DNA of 64,000 nt from Malikia sp. (GCF_028687635.1 NZ_JAQTZS010000003.1:178261-242260); one strand, 5' to 3'. Counted from the stretch's first letter, positions 1 through 12,574 are shown. A program made the numbers and translations. Notes: generated by a model not told the origin, from the letters alone.

Positions 1-1722
1 TCAGAAGCCATAACCCAACCCCGCCAAGTTCTTCTTGATCTCGCCCTCCAGCTTCGCACTCTCCGCAAACTGCTCGGCCAATTGCGCCGTCAGCCGCGCC
101 ATCTTGTCTGCGAAGACTTCGCCGTCGTCCTCCTGCGCCTCGGCGCCCACATAACGCCCTGGCGTCAGCACATGCTCGTGCTTACGGATGTCGTCCAGCG
201 AGGCGGAATAGCAGAAGCCCACCACATCCTCATAACCTTCGCCCAGTTGCCAAGCATGGAAGGTGTCGGCCACCTTCTTGATGTCCTCCAACGTGAAGTC
301 ACGTAGCACGCGGTCTTTCATATAGCCCAACTGGCGGGCGTCGATAAACAGGAACTGGCCGCGCCGGTCGCGTTTGGTTTTGTTGAGCGCCAGACCATTG
401 CGTTTGTCGCGGGCGAGGAACCAGATGCAGGCCGGGATTTGCGTGTTGGTGAAGAGTTGACCGGGCAAGGCAACCATGCACTCCACGTAGTCATCCTCGA
501 TCAGCTTTTTGCGAATTTCGCCTTCGTTGTTGGTGTTGCTGCTCATCGAGCCATTGGCCAGCAGCAGGGCCATACTGCCCGCCGGGGCCAGGTGGTAGAG
601 CATGTGTTGCAGCCAGGCGAAGTTGGCGTTGCCCTGCGGCGGCGTGCCGGCAATCCAGCGCGGGTCGCTGACCAGTTTTTCGTTCCACCATTCCTTCATG
701 TTGAAGGGCGGGTTGGCCATGACGAAGTCGGCGCGCAGGTCGGGATGCAGGTCGTTGAGCAGAGTGTCGCCAGGTTGCCCGCCGAAGTTGAAGTCGATGC
801 CACGAATGGCCATGTTCATGGCCGCCAAGCGCCAGGTGGTGGGATTGCTTTCCTGCCCGTACACGCTGATCTGCCCACTCTTGCCGTTGGCCACCTTGCC
901 ACCGTGCTGTTCGATGAACTCTTCGCTCTGCACAAAGAAGCCACCCGAGCCCATGGCCGGGTCGTACACGCGGCCCTTGAAGGGCTGCAGCATTTCCACA
1001 ATGAGCGTAACGATGCTCTTGGGCGTGTAGTACTGGCCACCCTTCTTGCCTTCGGCCAGCGCGAACTGGCCGAGGAAGTATTCGTAAACGTGGCCGAGGA
1101 TGTCCTTGCTCTTCAAGTTGAGCGGCTGGCCGTTGTAGTCCTTCCGGTTGAAATCGGTGTCCGAGAAGTGGGCGATCAGGTCGGCCAGCTTGTGGTTGTC
1201 AATCTGCGTGCGGGCAAAGTCTTTGTTGAGCACGTTCTTGAGCTTTTTCTCGTTCTCGCGCTCGACGGCTTCCATAGCATTATCAATAAGCCAACCGACG
1301 CTGCGCATCTCTTCCGGCTCTGGCTGTCCCGATTTTCCTGGGCCGGGCTTGTTCCAGGGTAGTGGCGCTTTGGGCGGCAGTTGGGCACAGTCGCGTAGGG
1401 TTTGCCAGCGGGCTTCCAGCGGCACCCAGAACACGTTTTTCTCGGTGTAGTAGTCGCGCACCTCCAGCTCGGCAGCCACGTCCTCGTCGTAGGTACCCAC
1501 GTAATCTGCCGGGTCCATGTAGTAATCATGATCCGGGTTCTGAAACTGCTCGCGTAGCTCTTTTTGCCGCTCTTCAAAAGCGTCGGAGACGTACTTCAGG
1601 AAAATCAGGCCCAGCACCACATGCTTGTAGACGGCAGCGTCCAGGTTGGAGCGCAGCTTGTCGGCAGCTGTCCAGAGCTTTTTTTCCAGGTCGTTGAAAA
1701 AATGTTGTTCTATCGGGTTCAT
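1..1722 (-). CDS. hsdM: Type I restriction-modification system DNA methyltransferase subunit (HsdM)
   Basis: This is the N6-adenine methyltransferase subunit of a type I restriction-modification enzyme; with HsdS it methylates the recognition site using S-adenosylmethionine. The 573-residue protein has the N-terminal helical HsdM domain, a GGQYYTPK stretch near residue 228, the SAM-binding motif DPAMGSGGF at about 254-262 and the catalytic NPPF at about 337-340. The stop codon occupies bases 1-3, so the gene is complete. I chose the ATG at 1722; an in-frame ATG at 1743 with a weak GGTGG upstream is also possible. The open frame runs on far upstream, but that part is antisense to the photolyase gene and is not real. 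hsdS and hsdR would lie beyond the left edge. Confidence 0.93.
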   Translation of the reverse strand: MNPIEQHFFNDLEKKLWTAADKLRSNLDAAVYKHVVLGLIFLKYVSDAFEERQKELREQFQNPDHDYYMDPADYVGTYDEDVAAELEVRDYYTEKNVFWVPLEARWQTLRDCAQLPPKAPLPWNKPGPGKSGQPEPEEMRSVGWLIDNAMEAVERENEKKLKNVLNKDFARTQIDNHKLADLIAHFSDTDFNRKDYNGQPLNLKSKDILGHVYEYFLGQFALAEGKKGGQYYTPKSIVTLIVEMLQPFKGRVYDPAMGSGGFFVQSEEFIEQHGGKVANGKSGQISVYGQESNPTTWRLAAMNMAIRGIDFNFGGQPGDTLLNDLHPDLRADFVMANPPFNMKEWWNEKLVSDPRWIAGTPPQGNANFAWLQHMLYHLAPAGSMALLLANGSMSSNTNNEGEIRKKLIEDDYVECMVALPGQLFTNTQIPACIWFLARDKRNGLALNKTKRDRRGQFLFIDARQLGYMKDRVLRDFTLEDIKKVADTFHAWQLGEGYEDVVGFCYSASLDDIRKHEHVLTPGRYVGAEAQEDDGEVFADKMARLTAQLAEQFAESAKLEGEIKKNLAGLGYGF

Positions 1723-1773
1723 AGTTGGAATTATGACTGCCATATGATCGCCACCAGCCACACACAATAGAGC

Positions 1774-3273
1774 ATGATGAGCCCCCCCCAAAAAAAATAC
1801 GACAGCGGACTGATTTGGTTCCGGCGCGACCTGCGCGCGACCGACCAGGCCGCGCTCTACCACGCGCTGAAGGACTGCAAACGGGTCTGGTGCGCCTTCG
1901 TCTTTGACACCGACATCCTGCGGCCGCTGCTCGAACGCGGCCTGAAAGCCGACCGCCGGGTCGAGTTCATCCACGAGTCGCTGCTCGACCTGGATGAACA
2001 GCTGCGCGGGCTCGGGCGCGCCAACGGCTCGGACGGCGTCGGGCTGATCGTGCGCCACGGCCCGGCTGGCGACGAGATCCCGCGCCTGGCGAGCGAGCTC
2101 GGCGTGCAGGCGGTCTACGCCAACCACGACGACGAGCCCGGCGCGCGCCAGCGCGACCAGCAGGTGCTCGGCAAGCTGGCCCATGCCGGCATCATGCTGC
2201 ACCTGCACAAGGACCATGCGATCTTCGAGCGCCACGAGCTCGTGACACAGAACGGCCGGCCCTACGGTGTCTTCACGCCCTACAAGAACGCCTGGCTCAA
2301 GAAGATCACCCCTTACCACCTCAAGCCCTATCCGGTCGAGCGCCACGCCGGCGCGCTCGCGCCCTGCCCCGCCGCGCATCCGGCCGGCGTGCCCGCGCTG
2401 GCGGACATCGGCTTCGAGGCCACCAACCTGCGCGCGCTCAGGATCCGCACCGGCAGCCACGGTGCCCAGGGCCTGTTCGAGGACTTCCTGACCCGGATCG
2501 AGCGCTACCAGCAGGCGCGCGACTTCCCCGCCGTCAAGGGGCCGAGCTACCTGAGCGTGCACCTGCGCTTTGGCACCATCAGCATCCGCCAGCTCGCCGG
2601 CGTCGCGCACCAGATGCACCTGCAAGGCCTGATCGGTGCCAGCACCTGGCTGTCCGAGCTGATCTGGCGCGACTTCTACCTGCAGATCCTGGCCAACTTC
2701 CCGCAGGTGGCGACCGGCTCGTTCAAGCCCGAATACGACGCGATCCAGTGGGAGCATGGCAAGGCCGCCGAGCTGGCCTTTGCCGCCTGGTGCGAGGGCC
2801 GCACCGGCTATCCGCTGGTCGACGCGGCGATGCGCCAGCTGAACCAGACCGGCTACATGCACAACCGGCTGCGCATGGTCACGGCCAGCTTCCTGTGCAA
2901 GGACCTCGGGATCGACTGGCGGCGCGGCGAGGCCTATTTCGCCGAGCGGCTGATCGACTTCGACCTGGCGGCCAACAACGGCGGCTGGCAATGGGCGAGT
3001 TCGAGCGGCTGCGACGCCCAGCCCTGGTTCCGCATCTTCAACCCGGTCAGCCAGAGCGAGAAGTTCGACCCGCAGGGCAAGTTCATTCGGCGCTATCTGC
3101 CTGAGCTCGCCAAGCTGCCCGACGCCGCGCTGCACGCGCCCTGGCTGGCGGGTCCGCTGGAACTGGAGGCCGCCGGCCTGACGCTGGGCCGGGACTATCC
3201 GCGCCCCCTGGTCGACCACGCGCTGGCGCGCGAGCAGACGCTGGCGCGCTATGCGGTGGTCAGGAAATCCTGA
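1774..3273 (+). CDS. phrB: Deoxyribodipyrimidine photolyase (cryptochrome/photolyase family)
   Basis: This flavoenzyme repairs UV-induced cyclobutane pyrimidine dimers with blue light. The 499-residue protein begins with the typical WFRRDLR photolyase N-terminus for the antenna-binding alpha/beta domain. It has the C-terminal helical FAD-binding domain, including TGYPLVDAAMRQL, a HNRLRM stretch and the W-rich NNGGWQWASSSGCD region. Length matches class I bacterial photolyases of roughly 470-500 residues. Two consecutive ATG codons (1774 and 1777) could both serve as start. It is divergent from hsdM, with about 50 bases between the starts, and is followed 32 bases later by thiD on the same strand. 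Confidence 0.95.
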   Translation: MMSPPQKKYDSGLIWFRRDLRATDQAALYHALKDCKRVWCAFVFDTDILRPLLERGLKADRRVEFIHESLLDLDEQLRGLGRANGSDGVGLIVRHGPAGDEIPRLASELGVQAVYANHDDEPGARQRDQQVLGKLAHAGIMLHLHKDHAIFERHELVTQNGRPYGVFTPYKNAWLKKITPYHLKPYPVERHAGALAPCPAAHPAGVPALADIGFEATNLRALRIRTGSHGAQGLFEDFLTRIERYQQARDFPAVKGPSYLSVHLRFGTISIRQLAGVAHQMHLQGLIGASTWLSELIWRDFYLQILANFPQVATGSFKPEYDAIQWEHGKAAELAFAAWCEGRTGYPLVDAAMRQLNQTGYMHNRLRMVTASFLCKDLGIDWRRGEAYFAERLIDFDLAANNGGWQWASSSGCDAQPWFRIFNPVSQSEKFDPQGKFIRRYLPELAKLPDAALHAPWLAGPLELEAAGLTLGRDYPRPLVDHALAREQTLARYAVVRKS

Positions 3274-3305
3274 CAACGGCATGGTCTTATAAAATCCCCC
3301 TGTAG

Positions 3306-4265
3306 ATGAACTCCTCTTCCGAACTGCCGCCCGCACCCGAGCCCGGCGAGGACGCCCAGACCCATGGTCTGCCCTGCGTCATGACCTTCAACGCCAACGA
3401 CCCCAGCGGCGCCGCCGGCCTGGCCTGCGACGTCGCCGCGATGGCGAGCGCCTCCTGCCATGTGCTGCCGGTGCTGACCGCCGTGCTGCTGGGCGACACC
3501 CGCAGCGTGCACCGCCATGTGGCAATCGACGGGGAAACCGTCGAGGAGCAGGCGCGTGACGCCCTCGAAGACATGGCGGTGCAGGCCTTCAAGGTCGGCT
3601 ACGCCGGCAGCCCGGAGAACCTGGGCGCGATCGCGCGCGTGCTGTCCGACTACGACGGCGTGCCCGTGATCGGCTACATGCCCGACCTGTCCTGGTGCGA
3701 GGCATCGGCACTGGAGGACTACCTCGACGCCTGTGTCGGCCTGCTGCTGCCGCACACCACGGTGCTGGTCGGCAACCACAGCACGCTGTGCCGCTGGCTG
3801 CTGCCCGACTGGGACGAGGAGCGCGCACCGACCGCGCGCGACATCGCGCGCGCGGCCTACGCGCTCGGCACCCCCTTCACGCTGGTGACCGGCTTCATCG
3901 CGGCCGACCAGCTGATCGAGAACCACCTGGCCTCGCCCGAGACCCTGCTCGCGAGCGCGCGCTACGAGCGCTTCGAGGCCCGCTTCAGCGGTGCCGGCGA
4001 GACGCTGTCGGCCGCGCTGTGCGCCCTGCTGGCCGCCGGCAGCGAGTTGCAGGATGCCTGCGCCGAGGCGCTGACCTACCTCGACCGCAGCCTGGCCGCG
4101 GGCTTTCGGCCCGGCATGGGCCGCGCGCTGCCCGACCGGATGTTCTGGGCCCACGAGTCCGATGCCGAGGACGGCAAGGGTCCCGAAGCCGAACCCGAAG
4201 CCAGCCCCACCACGACCGCCGACGACCTGCTGGCGAGCCTTTCCCATGACGCCACGCCGCACTGA
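3306..4265 (+). CDS. thiD: Hydroxymethylpyrimidine/phosphomethylpyrimidine kinase-like protein (ThiD family)
   Basis: This is a ribokinase-fold kinase of the ThiD type, which phosphorylates the hydroxymethylpyrimidine precursor of thiamine. The N-terminal [14 protein letters not shown] replaces the usual G(S/T)DxSGGAGIQAD signature, and the C-terminal anion-hole motif reads [10 protein letters not shown] instead of GTG(C/D)T. An acidic residue therefore sits where ThiD normally has Cys or Asp. The last 30 or so residues are acidic and proline-rich and probably disordered. A TATAAAAT stretch lies just before the start and may be a -10 element. The thiD-hemL order is known in Burkholderiales. 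Family membership is firm; the exact substrate is less certain because of the motif changes. Confidence 0.82.
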   Translation: MNSSSELPPAPEPGEDAQTHGLPCVMTFNANDPSGAAGLACDVAAMASASCHVLPVLTAVLLGDTRSVHRHVAIDGETVEEQARDALEDMAVQAFKVGYAGSPENLGAIARVLSDYDGVPVIGYMPDLSWCEASALEDYLDACVGLLLPHTTVLVGNHSTLCRWLLPDWDEERAPTARDIARAAYALGTPFTLVTGFIAADQLIENHLASPETLLASARYERFEARFSGAGETLSAALCALLAAGSELQDACAEALTYLDRSLAAGFRPGMGRALPDRMFWAHESDAEDGKGPEAEPEASPTTTADDLLASLSHDATPH

Positions 4266-4290
4266 GCGTGACTCCAATCACTTCCTTGCC

Positions 4291-5586
4291 ATGACCGACC
4301 GCAACCAGACCCTGTTCGAACGCGCCAAGACCCTGATCCCGGGCGGCGTCAACTCCCCCGTGCGCGCCTTCAAGGCCGTCGGCGGCACGCCGCGCTTCGT
4401 GCAGCGCGCCCAAGGCGCCTATTTCTGGGACGCCAACGGCCAGCGCTACATCGACTACATCGGCTCCTGGGGCCCGATGATCCTGGGCCACGGCCACCCG
4501 GCCGTGCTGGAGGCGGTGCAGCAGGCCGCGCTGGACGGCTTCAGCTTTGGCGCGCCGACCGAGCGCGAGATCGAGCTGGCCGAGGAAATCGTCAAGCTGG
4601 TGCCGAGCCTCGAGATGGTGCGCCTGGTCAGCTCGGGCACCGAGGCCGGCATGAGCGCGATCCGCCTGGCGCGCGGCGCCACCGGGCGCAAGAAGATCAT
4701 CAAGTTCGAGGGCTGCTACCACGGCCACGCCGACGCGCTGCTGGTCAAGGCCGGTTCGGGCCTGGCCACCTTCGGCAACCCGACCAGCGCCGGCGTGCCG
4801 CCCGAGGTGGTGCAGGACACGCTGGTGCTCGAATACAACAACGTCGAGCAGCTCGAAGCCGCCTTCGCCGAGCATGGCGCGGCCGTCGCCTGCCTGATGA
4901 TCGAGCCGATCGCCGGCAACATGAACTTCGTGCGCGCCTCGGTCCCGTTCATGACGCGCTGCCGCGAGCTCTGCACGCAACATGGCGCGCTGCTGGTGTT
5001 CGACGAGGTGATGACGGGTTGCCGCGTCGGCCTGGCCAGCGCCCAGGGCCACTACGCCAGCCTGATTCCGGGCTTCGAGCCCGACATGACGGTGCTGGGC
5101 AAGGTGATCGGCGGCGGCATGCCGCTGGCGGCCTTCGGCGGCAAGCGCGCGGTGATGGAGCAGCTGGCCCCGCTGGGCGCGGTCTACCAGGCCGGCACGC
5201 TGTCGGGCAACCCGGTGGCGACCGCCTGCGGCCTGGCCACGCTGCGCGAGCTGCAAAAGCCCGGCTTCTACGAGGCGCTGTCGGCCCGCACCCAGAGCCT
5301 GGTCGCCGGCCTGACCGAGGCGGCCCATGCCGCCGGCATCCCGTTCTGCGGTGACAGCCAGGGCGGCATGTTCGGCTTCTTCTTCTTCGACCAGCTGCCG
5401 CAGAACTACGCCACCGTCATGACCACCGACGGCGCGCGCTTCAACCGCTTCTACCACGGCATGCTGGAGCGCGGCGTCTACTTCGCGCCCGCGCTGTACG
5501 AGGCCGGCTTCGTGAGCAGCGCGCACAGCGCGACCGACATCGAGGCCACGATCGCCGCCGCGCGCGAGGTGTTCGCGCAGCTCTGA
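4291..5586 (+). CDS. hemL: Glutamate-1-semialdehyde 2,1-aminomutase
   Basis: This PLP enzyme converts glutamate-1-semialdehyde to 5-aminolevulinate in the C5 route to haem. The 431-residue protein starts [12 protein letters not shown] and carries the conserved [11 protein letters not shown] segment, the [16 protein letters not shown] cofactor-phosphate region, and [18 protein letters not shown] with the Schiff-base lysine. Length is typical for the family. I chose the ATG at 4291, 25 bases after the thiD stop, because the family begins there; the frame stays open further upstream into thiD. It probably shares a transcript with thiD. Confidence 0.97.
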   Translation: MTDRNQTLFERAKTLIPGGVNSPVRAFKAVGGTPRFVQRAQGAYFWDANGQRYIDYIGSWGPMILGHGHPAVLEAVQQAALDGFSFGAPTEREIELAEEIVKLVPSLEMVRLVSSGTEAGMSAIRLARGATGRKKIIKFEGCYHGHADALLVKAGSGLATFGNPTSAGVPPEVVQDTLVLEYNNVEQLEAAFAEHGAAVACLMIEPIAGNMNFVRASVPFMTRCRELCTQHGALLVFDEVMTGCRVGLASAQGHYASLIPGFEPDMTVLGKVIGGGMPLAAFGGKRAVMEQLAPLGAVYQAGTLSGNPVATACGLATLRELQKPGFYEALSARTQSLVAGLTEAAHAAGIPFCGDSQGGMFGFFFFDQLPQNYATVMTTDGARFNRFYHGMLERGVYFAPALYEAGFVSSAHSATDIEATIAAAREVFAQL

Positions 5587-5610
5587 GCCAGCACCGGCCC
5601 CATTCGCGGC

Positions 5611-5616
5611 TAAAAT
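5611..5616 (+). promoter_or_regulatory. Probable -10 element of the riboswitch-gcv transcript
   Basis: TAAAAT lies about 7-10 bases upstream of the first base of the predicted glycine aptamer, which is where a sigma-70 -10 box would be expected. No good -35 match is seen at 16-18 bases spacing, so only the -10 is proposed. Confidence 0.4.
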
Positions 5617-5624
5617 CCTGCTCT

Positions 5625-5852
5625 TGTCAGGAGAGAGTCTTGCTTGGCCGTGCCAATCGCAGGACCGCCGAAGGCGCAGGAGACCCGCTTTGCCGCGGGT
5701 CCTGAACGCTCAGGCAAAAGGACTGACAAGCGTGGGCCGCGAGGCCGACGTTACCCCCTGGAGAGAGCCGCGCCCCGAGCGCGGCCACCGAAGGAGCAAA
5801 CGCTTGAGTCCGATGCGGCTGGCGTGAATCTCTCAGGTAAAGCGGACAGGTG
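5625..5852 (+). promoter_or_regulatory. Tandem glycine riboswitch
   Basis: Two consecutive glycine aptamers lie between hemL and gcvT. Aptamer 1 (about 5625-5727) has GGAGAGAGTC, GCCGAAGGCGCAGGAG and CTCAGGCAAAAGGACTGAC. Aptamer 2 (about 5755-5852) has CTGGAGAGAGCC, CACCGAAGGAGCAAACG and CTCTCAGGTAAAGCGGACAG. These are the conserved glycine-aptamer core elements, and the short linker is typical of the tandem class. The position 75 bases upstream of the glycine cleavage operon fits the known role of switching on gcv expression when glycine is abundant. No Rho-independent terminator is obvious between the second aptamer and gcvT, so control could act on translation. Confidence 0.95.
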
Positions 5853-5927
5853 GGCAGTGCATGCACCGTAGCGGTCCCGGACCATACGGCGTATGCTTCA
5901 CGCTGCTGAAAACTGCCTCAAACCGCC

Positions 5928-7055
5928 ATGTCCGACCACAATACACTGCTGACCACTCCGCTCAACGCGCTGCACATCGAACTCGGCGCGCGCATGGTGC
6001 CTTTCGCCGGCTACTCGATGCCGGTGCAATACCCCGCCGGTCTGATGGCCGAGCATGCCCAGACGCGCAACGCCGCCGGCCTGTTCGACGTCTCGCACAT
6101 GGGCCAGTTGCGCCTGGTCGGGCCTGACGCGGCCGCCGCCTTCGAGAGCCTGATGCCGGTCGACGTGATCGGTCTGGGCGTCAACAAGCAGCGCTATGGC
6201 CTGCTGCTGACCGAGGAAGGCACCATCATCGACGACCTGATGTTCGTCAACCGTGGCGACCACCTGTTCGTCGTCGTCAACGGCGCCTGCAAGGCCGGCG
6301 ACATCGCGCATATCCAGGCCAGGATCGGCCAGCGCTGCGAGGTCATCCCGATGCCAGAGCGCGCCCTGCTGGCGCTGCAAGGCCCGCAGGCCGTCACCGC
6401 GCTGCAGCGCCTGGTCCCGGGTGTCGAGCAGCTGGTGTTCATGACCGGCGGCGCCTTCGACTGGAACGGCAGCGAGCTCTACATCACCCGCAGCGGCTAC
6501 ACCGGCGAGGACGGCTTCGAGATCTCGGTCCACGAGAGTCAGGCCGACGCGCTGGCGCGCGCCCTGCTGGCGCAGCCCGAAGTCAAGCCGATCGGCCTGG
6601 GCGCGCGCAACTCGCTGCGCCTGGAAGCCGGCCTGTGCCTGTACGGCAACGACATCGACACCACGACCACCCCGGTCGAGGCCGCGCTGAACTGGGCGAT
6701 GCAGAAGGTGCGCCGCACCGGCGGCGAGCGCGCTGGCGGCTTCCCCGGCGCCGCCAAGGTGCTGGCCCAGCTCGACGGCAGCCAGCCAGCCAGCCGCAAG
6801 CGCGTCGGCCTGATCGCCAAGGACCGTGTGCCGGTGCGCGAGCATGTCGAACTGCAGAACACCGAAGGCCAGCGCATCGGCGAGGTGACCAGCGGCCTGA
6901 TCGGCCCGACCATCAACCAGCCGATCGCGATCGGCTATGTCGATGCCGCCCACGCGGCGCTGGGCACCCAGGTCAACGCCATCGTGCGCGGCAAGGCCGT
7001 GGCGATGGAAGTCGCCGCCATGCCGTTCGTGCCCAACCGCTACTACCGCGGCTGA
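5928..7055 (+). CDS. gcvT: Glycine cleavage system T protein (aminomethyltransferase)
   Basis: The T protein transfers the methylene group from aminomethyl-lipoyl H protein to tetrahydrofolate, releasing ammonia. The 375-residue product has the characteristic GYSMPVQY region, the FDVSHMGQ motif, [17 protein letters not shown] at the folate site and the C-terminal barrel. It is the first gene of gcvT-gcvH-gcvP and lies directly behind the tandem glycine riboswitch. No strong Shine-Dalgarno sequence precedes the ATG, which is consistent with riboswitch control of initiation but does not prove it. Confidence 0.97.
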   Translation: MSDHNTLLTTPLNALHIELGARMVPFAGYSMPVQYPAGLMAEHAQTRNAAGLFDVSHMGQLRLVGPDAAAAFESLMPVDVIGLGVNKQRYGLLLTEEGTIIDDLMFVNRGDHLFVVVNGACKAGDIAHIQARIGQRCEVIPMPERALLALQGPQAVTALQRLVPGVEQLVFMTGGAFDWNGSELYITRSGYTGEDGFEISVHESQADALARALLAQPEVKPIGLGARNSLRLEAGLCLYGNDIDTTTTPVEAALNWAMQKVRRTGGERAGGFPGAAKVLAQLDGSQPASRKRVGLIAKDRVPVREHVELQNTEGQRIGEVTSGLIGPTINQPIAIGYVDAAHAALGTQVNAIVRGKAVAMEVAAMPFVPNRYYRG

Positions 7056-7120
7056 TCTTCTTTGACAATGAGGCACCGCGCAGGCGGTGTCCGTCCCACC
7101 TTTTTTCATCTGGAGCCCCC

Positions 7121-7486
7121 ATGAGCCTGAAATACACCCCCGAACACGAATGGCTGAACGTCGAAGGCGACGTCGCGGTCGTTGGCATCACCCACCATGC
7201 ACAGGATGCCCTGGGTGACGTGGTGTTCGTCGAGCTGCCTGAAATCGGCAAGAGCTACGCCCCGCAGGAAGTCGCTGGCGTGGTCGAGTCGGTCAAGGCC
7301 GCCGCCGATGTCTACATGCCGGTCAGCGGCGAGGTGATCGAAGTCAACGAAGCCCTGCGCGACGACCCGACCCTGGCCAACAGCGACCCGCTGGGTGCCG
7401 GCTGGTTCTTCAAGGTCAAGCTGTCCAACCCGGCCGAAGTCGACGCCCTGCTGGACGAAACCGCCTACGGCGACCTGACCAAGTAA
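7121..7486 (+). CDS. gcvH: Glycine cleavage system H protein
   Basis: The H protein is the lipoyl carrier that shuttles the aminomethyl intermediate between the P, T and L proteins. The 121-residue product starts [12 protein letters not shown] and has the lipoylation motif [13 protein letters not shown], with the modified lysine near residue 59. The fold-typical [13 protein letters not shown] stretch follows. A TGGAG Shine-Dalgarno element lies about 6 bases before the ATG. It sits 65 bases after gcvT and 69 bases before gcvP. Confidence 0.97.
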   Translation: MSLKYTPEHEWLNVEGDVAVVGITHHAQDALGDVVFVELPEIGKSYAPQEVAGVVESVKAAADVYMPVSGEVIEVNEALRDDPTLANSDPLGAGWFFKVKLSNPAEVDALLDETAYGDLTK

Positions 7487-7555
7487 GTCACCGCCATCCT
7501 GCCACCGCCGACCCCGGCGGTGGCTTCCTTTTTGCCTGCCCGGAATCCCAACGCC

Positions 7556-10495
<2,940 letters not shown>

Positions 10496-10516
10496 GGCTC
10501 CCGTACCAACCACAAG

Positions 10517-10539
10517 AAACCCGCTTCGGCGGGTTTTTT
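10517..10539 (+). terminator. Rho-independent terminator after gcvP
   Basis: AAACCCGC and GCGGGTTT pair perfectly around a TTCG tetraloop, followed by a run of T. It ends the gcv operon. The stem is symmetrical and could also stop transcripts arriving from the convergent LysR gene. Confidence 0.9.
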
Positions 10540-10579
10540 GTTGCGTGCCGCCAGCTGGCTGCCAGGGATGGCCAGGCGT

Positions 10580-11476
10580 TCAATCGCGCAAGGTTTTGCT
10601 GACGAAGCGGCGGAACCAGCTCATCGCCGGTGCCTCGGTCCGGCCCTGCAGGGTGATGTAGGCAAAGCGCGCCTGCGCCCGCAGGGCGGGTTGCAGCTTC
10701 AACTCGACCAGCCGGCCGGCCGCCAGCCCTTCGCGCGCCGCCGCCAGAATGCCGAGGTAGACCGCATGTGAGCGCTCGACCGTCGCGATCAGGCTGTCGA
10801 CCTCCTCGCCCTGCAGCGAGACCATCAGCTGCGGATCGGCGGCGGGGCCGTACTGCTCGACCAGCAGCCGGGCCACCTCGTCCGACAGCGGCGTCGACGC
10901 CACGGGGTAGCGCAGCAAGTCCTCCAGCCCGATCCGGCGCAACCGCAGCAGCGGGTGATCGGCGCGACAGACGAAGCCGGCCGGATGGTCGCCGAGCGGG
11001 TCGATCCGCAGATCGGGGGCGGGCGCGACCCGACGGGCATCGACCACCAACGCATCGAGCTGCCTGGCGCGCAGTTGCAGCAGTTGCAGCTCGGTCGAGC
11101 CGCGCGTGATCGACACCCGCAGCTCGGGATGCCGCTCGGCCGCGTGGCACAGCAGCGGCGTCGTCAGCAGGGCGCCGGGACCGGAGCCCAGACCGACCCG
11201 TATCTTGCCGCCGCCGCCCTGCAGCCGTTCCGCGCTGCGCCGCAGCTCGGAGGCCTCCAGCACGATGCGGCGCGCACGCGCGACCACCTCGCAGCCCAGC
11301 GGGGTCAACTCGTTGCGCTTGCCGATGCGGTCGAGCAGCTGGCCGCCGAGCTCATCCTCCAGGTTCTGGATGCTGCGGCTCAGCGCCGACTGGGTGATGC
11401 AGCAATGCTCGGCCGCGCGGCTGAACGAGCCGGTATCGGCGAGCGCGAGCAGATGCTCCAGGGGCTTGATGTTCAT
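10580..11476 (-). CDS. LysR-family transcriptional regulator
   Basis: This is a 298-residue LysR-type regulator. The N-terminal winged helix-turn-helix has the family pattern: LLALADTGSFSRAAEHCCIT followed by QSALSRSIQNLEDELG. A C-terminal substrate-binding domain starts near residue 92 (GKIRVGLGSGPG). It is divergent from a Bug-type receptor gene and an M20 amidohydrolase gene, the usual layout for a LysR regulator and its target operon, so it probably senses the substrate or product of that pathway. The ligand cannot be read from sequence. A T-N11-A operator-like site lies in the shared intergenic region. Confidence 0.93.
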   Translation of the reverse strand: MNIKPLEHLLALADTGSFSRAAEHCCITQSALSRSIQNLEDELGGQLLDRIGKRNELTPLGCEVVARARRIVLEASELRRSAERLQGGGGKIRVGLGSGPGALLTTPLLCHAAERHPELRVSITRGSTELQLLQLRARQLDALVVDARRVAPAPDLRIDPLGDHPAGFVCRADHPLLRLRRIGLEDLLRYPVASTPLSDEVARLLVEQYGPAADPQLMVSLQGEEVDSLIATVERSHAVYLGILAAAREGLAAGRLVELKLQPALRAQARFAYITLQGRTEAPAMSWFRRFVSKTLRD

Positions 11477-11519
11477 GCGGACTCATTCTACGAACGAATA
11501 ATCATCAGGAAAATAATGC

Positions 11520-11550
11520 ATTGGACACATCAATGAACCCTCCATAAGAT
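11520..11550 (+). promoter_or_regulatory. LysR-type operator overlapping the promoter of the Bug/amidohydrolase operon
   Basis: ATTG-N7-CAAT (11520-11534) is a perfect T-N11-A LysR box. It overlaps a TTGGAC -35-like element (11521-11526), followed at 18 bases by TAAGAT (11545-11550) as a possible -10. The Bug receptor start is 32 bases downstream. The arrangement suggests control by the divergent LysR gene. Confidence 0.5.
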
Positions 11551-11581
11551 GAGGCGTTCAAGACATAAACAGGAGACAGAC

Positions 11582-12574
11582 ATGGACCACCGCAAACGCT
11601 TCACCCTCAAGCGCACCACCGCCCTGCTGGCCGGCATCACGCTGGCAGCCAGTGCCATGGCGCAATCGGGCAAGCCGGTGACACTGATGGTGCCCTATCC
11701 GGCCGGCGGCGTCTCCGACGTCATCGCGCGCATCGTCAGCCCGGTGCTGGCCAGGCATCTGGAGCGCAACGTGATCGTCGAGAACCTCGGCGGCGCCGGC
11801 GGTGCGATCGCGGCACAGAAGGTCCTCAACGCCCCCGCCGATGGCAACCTCATCTACCAGGGTTCGCCCAACGAGCTGATCCTCACGCCGATGGCCGTGG
11901 CCGCCGTCAAGCACAGGAGCGAGGACTTCCGTCCGGTGCAATCGATCACGCTCAACGAGATGATCGTGTTCGCGCGCAAGGACCTGCCGGTGGGCAACGG
12001 TGACGAACTCGCCGCCTACGCCGCCAAGATGGCCAAGGAAGGCCGCCCTCTGACCTACGCCAGCGTCGGCCCCGGCTCGCTCTACCATGTCCTGGGCGAG
12101 CAGATGTCCAAGGTGCTCAACGTCCCGCTGACCCATGTGCCCTACAAGGGCGGCGCGCCGGCCACGCAGGACCTGATGGGTGGCCTGGTCGACATCTTCA
12201 TCACCCCCTACGGCAAGTCCTATGTCGAGCTGGTCAACAGCGGCAAGATCAAGGCGGTCGCCGCGCTCTCGGCCGAGCGCCAGGCCGCGTTCAAGTCGGT
12301 GCCGACCCTCAACGAGAGCAAGGCCCTCAAGGGCTTCGTGTTCGATACCTGGCAGAGCTATTTCGTGCGCAAGGACACGCCCGAGCCCGTGGTGCAGGCG
12401 CTGCACAAGGCGCTGAGCGAAGTCGCCAACGACGCGGGCGTGCGCGCGTCGCTCGAAGCCCAGGGCATGATCGTTCCGAAGCCGGTGCCACTGGACAAGG
12501 TGAGCAAGACCTACGCCAACGAGGTCGCCCAGTACCGCGCCATCGCCAAGTCCATCAACCTGCAGGCCCAGTAA
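11582..12574 (+). CDS. Bug/TctC-family periplasmic tripartite tricarboxylate-type binding protein
   Basis: This is a periplasmic solute receptor of the Bug (TctC) family, which is greatly expanded in Burkholderiales. The 330-residue protein has an N-terminal signal peptide of about 26 residues ending ASAMAQ, then VTLMVPYPAGGVSDVIAR, the family ligand-loop signature, and later HVPYKGGAPA. AGGAG precedes the ATG at a good distance. No tctA/tctB membrane genes are adjacent; as with most Bug proteins it may work with a distant transporter or act as a sensor. Its partner gene, an M20 amidohydrolase, begins 4 bases after its stop, so the ligand may be an N-acylated amino acid (inference). Confidence 0.92.
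   Translation: MDHRKRFTLKRTTALLAGITLAASAMAQSGKPVTLMVPYPAGGVSDVIARIVSPVLARHLERNVIVENLGGAGGAIAAQKVLNAPADGNLIYQGSPNELILTPMAVAAVKHRSEDFRPVQSITLNEMIVFARKDLPVGNGDELAAYAAKMAKEGRPLTYASVGPGSLYHVLGEQMSKVLNVPLTHVPYKGGAPATQDLMGGLVDIFITPYGKSYVELVNSGKIKAVAALSAERQAAFKSVPTLNESKALKGFVFDTWQSYFVRKDTPEPVVQALHKALSEVANDAGVRASLEAQGMIVPKPVPLDKVSKTYANEVAQYRAIAKSINLQAQ

Noticed and set aside
1723..3336. Upstream in-frame extension of HsdM by more than 500 residues
   Set aside because: The added part is antisense to the photolyase gene and has shadow composition; HsdM normally starts near MNPIEQHFF or slightly upstream.
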